In this document: one piece after another, positions 59,431-64,000 of the stretch
Layout: each line of letters begins with the position of its first letter
How positions within the stretch are numbered: the stretch's first letter is position 1
Assembly (NCBI GenBank): GCA_947253765.1
Contig: CAMYAK010000003.1
Location: 69,782 to 133,781 of the forward strand
Reading direction: 5' to 3'
Origin: an uncultured Tissierellia bacterium
GTDB lineage: Bacteria > Bacillota > Clostridia > Tissierellales > Peptoniphilaceae
DNA: 64,000 nt
Program-made: the position numbers and the translations under genes
Notes under the pieces: model-generated
Told to the model about the DNA's origin: nothing
The model's database searches: none
Seen by the model: only the letters and a program-made list of their open reading frames with translations

Positions 59431-59910
59431 TCAAATCGTCAGCTTAAGATCGTCCTTCATCTCAATTCCCTCACTTATCATATCTGCCAGCAAGCGCATG
59501 GTTTGGCTTGCCAATAGGGAGAAGATGAAGCCGACCAGTAAGTATAAAATCATAATTGAGCGGACTTTTTGTATTAAAAGGAGTAGAATAAGTAAGGCGG
59601 TTACAACTTCACTGACTTCCAGTGCCTTTGCCGCTCCTTTTAGAGATAAGAAACTGCTAAGGGTGTACAGGGCAGCCTTATCACGGTATATCCTTAAAAA
59701 AGCAATAAAAATGATGGCTATAGAGATTCCGACTCCGGCCAAGATAACCCAGGCCATGCATAATATCCATGGTCTGAACACCGCAAGTTCCGCGGAATCC
59801 TCTGCCATCCTATAAGACAGTGCTATTACAGGTCCTGTCGCTGCATATATAACTAAAACAACTATGCTTACCAACAGTCCCAGTATCACCGGCATACGCC
59901 AACTTTTCAT
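59431..59910 (-). CDS. DUF2975 membrane protein
   Basis: 159 residues, four membrane helices: MPVILGLLVSIVVLVIYAAT, RPWILCMAWVILAGVGISIA, SEVVTALLILLLLIQKVRSI, MILYLLVGFIFSLLASQTMR. The DUF2975/XRE pair is widespread; its role is unknown. ATG 59910 follows AGGAGGTCAG and replaces a longer ORF start that would overlap alr regulation. First gene of the operon. Confidence 0.85.
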   Translation of the reverse strand: MKSWRMPVILGLLVSIVVLVIYAATGPVIALSYRMAEDSAELAVFRPWILCMAWVILAGVGISIAIIFIAFLRIYRDKAALYTLSSFLSLKGAAKALEVSEVVTALLILLLLIQKVRSIMILYLLVGFIFSLLASQTMRLLADMISEGIEMKDDLKLTI

Positions 59911-59929
59911 ACTGACCTCCTTTTGACTA

Positions 59930-59958
59930 AGTATAGTGCATAATTTATTGACAATCAA
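59930..59958 (-). promoter_or_regulatory. Promoter of the DUF2975-xre operon
   Basis: Minus strand TTGATT (59958-59953), 17 bp, TATACT (59935-59930). The alr gene is divergent; its promoter is not clear, although TTGACA occurs at 59948-59953. Confidence 0.6.
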
Positions 59959-60023
59959 ATTATATTTATTGTTTTTTGATAAATATTGTATCTTCATCGC
60001 TAAAGTTGATGAGAGGAGCAAAG

Positions 60024-61187
60024 ATGTCCACTTCAAATCAGATTTTGGTTGACTTATCTGCAATTAAACGAAATTTTAAGAGAATGAAAAATTTGTCCCA
60101 AGACGCTTCGTACTGCATGGCGGTTGTTAAGGCCGATGCCTATGGTTTGGGTGCTGTCGAGATTTCAAAATACTTGGCTGATGATGCCGATGCTTTCTGT
60201 GTCGCCATCCCCGAGGAGGCTAAGGAGCTGAGAGATTGCGGCATTGAAAAGCCCATTTTATGTCTGGGATATATGCCGGAGGAATGGGACAACTATTTTA
60301 TTGACCAAGCCGTTAGACCGGCCATTTTTAATGTTATGACTGCTGAGAGAATAAATAAAAAGGCTGAAATAATGGGTGTCAAGGCTCCGGTACATTTGGC
60401 ACTCGATACCGGCCATGCCCGTATCGGTTTCATGTGGAACGACCCGGAAACCATAAAAAACATGAAATATATTTCAAGCCTCTCTAACCTTGAGATCGAA
60501 GGAATTTTCTCCCACTTTGCGACGGCAGATGAAGAGGATCCTGAATTTTTCAAGGCCCAGCAGGAGCGTTTTAATAGTACAATCCGGGAGCTTGAAGGAT
60601 CGGGCATAAAAATTTCCATAAAACACCTTTCAAATGATGCCGGCATTATGCGAGACTCCTCGATTTCTTATGACGGTATCAGGATTGGTATAGGCATGTA
60701 CGGATGCTACCCATCAGAGTTTATAAAAAAATATTATCCCAATGATCTTGAACCCGTATTTTCCTGGCGTTGCAAGATAAGCAATGTTAAAAAAATTTCA
60801 AAGGGCACAAGCGTCAGCTATGGCCGTATGTGGACTGCCCAAAGAGATTCTATCGTGGCCACCCTCCAAAATGGATACGCCGACGGCTATCCCCGTCTCG
60901 TCTCAAACAAGGCACAGGTCCTTATAAAAGGCCACCGGTGCCCTCAGGTCGGCAGGATCTGTATGGACCAGATGATGGTAGATATAACAGACCTCACGTC
61001 CAAGGTCCAGATCAACGATTATGCCTATCTTATAGGCCGGTCTCTTGACGATTCGTCCGGTTCAGATGAGACAACCGGTTCCGACAAACCCATCACACCT
61101 GATGAGCTGGCAGGTCAGGCTTCCACAATCTCCTATGAGATTCTCACCTCGATTGGAAAGCGGGTCAGCCGCCTCTACATAAAATAG
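60024..61187 (+). CDS. alr: Alanine racemase
   Basis: 387 residues: ILVDLSAIKRNFKRMKNLSQ, CMAVVKADAYGLGAVEISKY (PLP Lys), HLALDTGHARIGFMW, YDGIRIGIGMYGCYPSEFIK (the catalytic Tyr lies in a later conserved segment), GRICMDQMMVDITD. Makes D-alanine for the cell wall. ATG 60024 has GAGGAGC upstream. A short insert near the C-terminus (LDDSSGSDETTGSDKPITPD) is unusual for the family. Confidence 0.95.
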   Translation: MSTSNQILVDLSAIKRNFKRMKNLSQDASYCMAVVKADAYGLGAVEISKYLADDADAFCVAIPEEAKELRDCGIEKPILCLGYMPEEWDNYFIDQAVRPAIFNVMTAERINKKAEIMGVKAPVHLALDTGHARIGFMWNDPETIKNMKYISSLSNLEIEGIFSHFATADEEDPEFFKAQQERFNSTIRELEGSGIKISIKHLSNDAGIMRDSSISYDGIRIGIGMYGCYPSEFIKKYYPNDLEPVFSWRCKISNVKKISKGTSVSYGRMWTAQRDSIVATLQNGYADGYPRLVSNKAQVLIKGHRCPQVGRICMDQMMVDITDLTSKVQINDYAYLIGRSLDDSSGSDETTGSDKPITPDELAGQASTISYEILTSIGKRVSRLYIK

Positions 61188-61202
61188 TCACTTATAAATA
61201 AA

Positions 61203-61248
61203 GAAAGGCCCCATGGTACGGATCTCTTGATCCTTTTCATGGGGCCTG
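61203..61248. terminator. Bidirectional terminator between alr and the lipoprotein gene
   Basis: AGGCCCCATG pairs with CATGGGGCCT around a ~24-base loop that itself has a GATC inner stem; T-rich tails on both sides. Confidence 0.8.
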
Positions 61249-61289
61249 TTTCATTCAGGTAATTTCATCTTGATTGTTCGATTAAATCA

Positions 61290-63047
61290 CTAAATCAGGT
61301 CATCCTCATCATAATCCTGATTCATTTCTCGGGGCTCTTGCTTATTTTCATATACCCGGCTTACCTGCTCATGAGTTTCTTCCTCAACAAAGTCCGGGCT
61401 GCCTTCAAATTCATGATTTTCCTGTTCGTGGCTTACATATTGTTCCACAGGCTTATTCTTTTGAGCCTTTTTAACAAACTTGAATATGGCAAATCCAAGC
61501 AAGGCCAAGCCTATAACAATCCCGCCTATAACCAGGACCATCATGGTTGTATTGGTTATCTCCATGACTATAGATACATCATTTCCAAGCATCTTGTTGC
61601 CGTCCAAATTTGACTTCATGATTTTGGCGGACTTGGGCAGGCTGAATTCCGACTCAAGACTTTTCGCCTTAAATTTTGCGAACATGGTCTCTTCGTATTT
61701 GATCAGACTTTTGAACATTCCTTTTTTATCAATTGAAACCACAGGGTTGTTTTCAAAAAACTTGCCGTTTATCTTATCAAATTCATCCTTATTTCCCTCA
61801 TAAGAAACCACGAAGCCCCGGTCACTTGTCTCGTACTTTATGTCATTGTCCTTGAGAAATTTCTCAAAAACGTCCCCGCTCATTTTGCCCAGGAGGTCAT
61901 CTCCCTTTTTAATGGTAAGGGTTCTCTTTATGTTGCCGTCATTTTGGATCTCCGTGTTCACAGCTATCTCTTCCAATGTGGTCAAGAAGCTCTTTTCCAG
62001 ATCATTGTCCCCATTTTCAAGATAAGTGTTCATGCTTATGTCTTCATCCTCAAGATTATAAGGATCAGCATCCTTAGGCATAGGTCCCGGATAATAGACC
62101 GCCTTTATGGTCATGTTTTTTTCGTATGGGAAATTGGTCAGCTTGTCGTTGGCCTTGAAAAGTATTTGATTATCTTCACCCATGCTCAATTCAATTGTGG
62201 TTGCGACCTGTGAATTTGTAACTTTTGAGGTAATCTCCGAAAGTTGACCTTCGCCAAGATTATTTGCCCTAAAGAGCCTCCTAACCTTGGTCGGCTCATC
62301 CGTGCGGACCGGATCTTCTGTCAAGCCGGTTTCCTTCATAATCTCAGCCATCCATGCATCTGCAGGCTTGCCGTCATCATTCTTGGGGAAGGTCACATAA
62401 AAATCCCTATTCCATTTGCCTTCATCACTGGCATATGTGACCATCTTGATTTCTGTCGGTCCTGTATATTCAAGTGTATCTTTAGAAACAGTGGATGTTT
62501 GGTCCCCGTCAACAAGTTTAACTCCTCCAATTTCAACATAGTATTCGGCTTGGTTAAAAATACTTCCGGCATTTTCAACGTATCCCTTGGCCTCCATGTC
62601 ATCAACTATATATTGGAGAAGGTCCTGACTCCTTATGCTGTCTTTGTATAGGATTCCTTTTGAGAATACCGAGTCTTCATTTATATAGGCAGCCTCCGCC
62701 GTAACTGAGCTGTCCACATTCTTTTTTGAAAAATTCAGGATCTCCTGTGACTTGCTGATATAGTCGTCCATATTCTCAAATGAGTATTCAGCGACCAGGG
62801 ATATTCCCTTCTCGGTTTCGTCAACTGATACAAGCTTCAGAGGCTCCTTGGACTCCCCCTTTATAAACGATAGGAAGGCTTCTTTTCCGCCTTTGAAGTT
62901 TTTTAAGCTTTCATCGGTCACCAAGGCAGTTATGGTTCTGGTGCCTTTAAAATTATTGTCGACAACTGTTTTGTTTGTCAAAGGTATGGAGCATGCTGAA
63001 AGAAATAGCAATAAAACCAGCAAAAAAGCTGTAATTCGTTTTTTCAT
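61290..63047 (-). CDS. Large lipoprotein with C-terminal membrane helix
   Basis: 585 residues. Lipobox LSAC at the end of the signal peptide MKKRITAFLLVLLLFLSAC; a long extracellular region with repeated beta-rich units (ITALVTDESLKNFKGGKEAF; IELSMGEDNQILFKANDKL); one transmembrane helix near ~510-535 (TTMMVLVIGGIVIGLALLGF) and an acidic cytosolic tail. Two membrane anchors are unusual. Function unknown; it forms an operon with the protein upstream. Confidence 0.75.
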   Translation of the reverse strand: MKKRITAFLLVLLLFLSACSIPLTNKTVVDNNFKGTRTITALVTDESLKNFKGGKEAFLSFIKGESKEPLKLVSVDETEKGISLVAEYSFENMDDYISKSQEILNFSKKNVDSSVTAEAAYINEDSVFSKGILYKDSIRSQDLLQYIVDDMEAKGYVENAGSIFNQAEYYVEIGGVKLVDGDQTSTVSKDTLEYTGPTEIKMVTYASDEGKWNRDFYVTFPKNDDGKPADAWMAEIMKETGLTEDPVRTDEPTKVRRLFRANNLGEGQLSEITSKVTNSQVATTIELSMGEDNQILFKANDKLTNFPYEKNMTIKAVYYPGPMPKDADPYNLEDEDISMNTYLENGDNDLEKSFLTTLEEIAVNTEIQNDGNIKRTLTIKKGDDLLGKMSGDVFEKFLKDNDIKYETSDRGFVVSYEGNKDEFDKINGKFFENNPVVSIDKKGMFKSLIKYEETMFAKFKAKSLESEFSLPKSAKIMKSNLDGNKMLGNDVSIVMEITNTTMMVLVIGGIVIGLALLGFAIFKFVKKAQKNKPVEQYVSHEQENHEFEGSPDFVEEETHEQVSRVYENKQEPREMNQDYDEDDLI

Positions 63048-63066
63048 GTCATATCCCCTAAATCGA

Positions 63067-63876
63067 TTAACGGAAGAAGCTGTTGAAGTTATTGTAATAG
63101 CTGTCAAACTGACTCCGGGCCTGATTAACCATCATATCGGCGAATATAACAGGAATACACAAAGTTATTGCAAGGCTTATAACCCTGGCCAATACGATTC
63201 CCCAAAACGGTGAGTTGGCTCCGGGTGCCAGTTTCTTTTGGAATCCCACATAAATAGCCGCCCAGAAAGCATTGATTCCTACAGCGTATACAAGCAAAGA
63301 AATTTTTGGCAATAAGGCCCCAATGATAAGCCCTGCCAATGAGAACATGGTCAAGAGGGTAGAAGAAATGGCCACTGTCTGGAAAACTGAGTTTTTAGCT
63401 TTCTTTCTCATACCATATATTCTAGATACCAAGGTTAAACTTAATAGTGACATTCCCATGTAAACCGCACAGAGGGAAAATACTAAAAATGCGACACCCA
63501 TACCCATATTGGAATTTGATCCTAAGAAGTTGGCAAAGGCGCCGATAAAAGAAAATTTGCTATTTACAAAAAGTGTTATTGATAAGATTGACACAATAAA
63601 TAGGCAGGCATTCTCAAGTCCGCTGAGATTCAATGCAAAGTTGTTCATCGGTCTGCTTGAAAACCAACCGGCGAAAACCTTAATAATTTTATTGATGTCA
63701 AATGAATTGTCCTGACCAAAATTCGGCCTTTGTTGACCCTGGAAGGGATTTGGTCCCTGACCTTGGCCTTGTCCATTGAATTGCCCCGGGGTTTGTCCTT
63801 GTCCGGAGTTGATGGGCTGATCCATGTTTGGATCCTGTTCAAAATTCGTCTGTTGATTTTGATCCATATTTTCCAT
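63067..63876 (-). CDS. Multi-pass membrane protein with Gln/Gly/Pro-rich N-terminus
   Basis: 269 residues. The first ~55 residues are low complexity (QGQTPGQFNGQGQGQGPNPF), followed by about five membrane helices (GLENACLFIVSILSITLFVN; LVFSLCAVYMGMSLLSLTLV; IGALLPKISLLVYAVGINAF; SPFWGIVLARVISLAITLCI). An AAAGGAGG site precedes ATG. Function unknown; 19 bp ahead of the lipoprotein gene, so the two probably work together at the membrane. Confidence 0.75.
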   Translation of the reverse strand: MENMDQNQQTNFEQDPNMDQPINSGQGQTPGQFNGQGQGQGPNPFQGQQRPNFGQDNSFDINKIIKVFAGWFSSRPMNNFALNLSGLENACLFIVSILSITLFVNSKFSFIGAFANFLGSNSNMGMGVAFLVFSLCAVYMGMSLLSLTLVSRIYGMRKKAKNSVFQTVAISSTLLTMFSLAGLIIGALLPKISLLVYAVGINAFWAAIYVGFQKKLAPGANSPFWGIVLARVISLAITLCIPVIFADMMVNQARSQFDSYYNNFNSFFR

Positions 63877-63972
63877 TATTTCCTCCTTTTAGATTTTAAT
63901 AAAAAGATAAATTCTATTTCATTATATCAAATAAGGCAAAAACATTCTCCCGTGAATCGTAGGAAGATAAGG

Positions 63973-64000
63973 CATAAAAAAAGACCCGAGCTATTGCTCG
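63973..64000. terminator. Partial terminator at the window edge
   Basis: AAAAAAAGACCCGAGC, loop TATT, GCTCG reads as the first part of a hairpin whose 3' arm lies beyond the window. Confidence 0.5.

Overview
The window is a low-to-mid GC Gram-positive chromosome, most likely an anaerobic, butyrate-forming member of the Firmicutes (Clostridia/Tissierellia, Peptoniphilaceae-like). The evidence is an intact thl-crt-hbd-bcd-etfB-etfA operon, strong AGGAGG ribosome binding sites, perfect TTGACA/TATAAT promoters, the rpmG-secE-nusG-rplK-rplA-rplJ-rplL order, and the non-mevalonate genes ispD and ispF. The genus is inferred from gene content only.

Layout. (1) 1-7.2 kb: housekeeping genes, mostly on the minus strand: the 5' part of dnaE, a zinc-ribbon membrane protein, a sirtuin, deoC, pgi, a SpoIIE-type phosphatase, an rRNA methyltransferase, and gtrA on the plus strand. 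(2) 7.3-13.45 kb: the butyryl-CoA operon, with a consensus promoter and a near-perfect Rex-type operator. (3) 13.9-47.56 kb: a complete HK97-like siphovirus prophage of about 33.7 kb, integrated in the 3' end of tRNA-Val(CAC). A 21-bp core repeat marks both ends, and tandem arm-type repeats lie inside each end. (4) 47.6-51.2 kb: ribosomal protein, nusG and secE genes with an L10 leader. (5) 51.4-64 kb: a cation efflux protein, two tRNA-Pro genes, a MATE transporter, an operon DUF2975-xre-SAF dehydrogenase-ispD-ispF-metK-mreB, alr, and a lipoprotein/membrane protein pair.

The prophage reads leftward from an early region (cro, excisionase-like protein, Gp157, AAA ATPase, DUF669, replication protein, RusA, ArpU-like activator) through HNH/terminase, portal, a ClpP-capsid fusion, connectors, major tail protein, gpG/gpGT with a -1 slippery site, tape measure, baseplate and fibre genes to amidase and holin. 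The rightward lysogeny arm carries a CI-like repressor, then a small-RNA unit (own promoter, two hairpins, strong terminator) directly in front of an Abi_2/AbiF HEPN protein whose stop overlaps the start of an ImmA/IrrE protease, then recombination scars (cut-short RhuM and second ImmA), a Bro-N protein and the integrase.

The most striking system is the ncRNA-AbiF-ImmA cassette at 43.0-44.6 kb. It has the layout of an RNA-antitoxin/HEPN-toxin abortive infection unit of the type proposed as the ancestor of Cas13. Other notable points are a candidate moron gene with its own promoter and terminator between gpGT and the tape measure, a tail fibre with 34 uninterrupted R-x3-E heptads, and a duplicated two-gene module straddling attL that suggests an earlier integration at the same tRNA.
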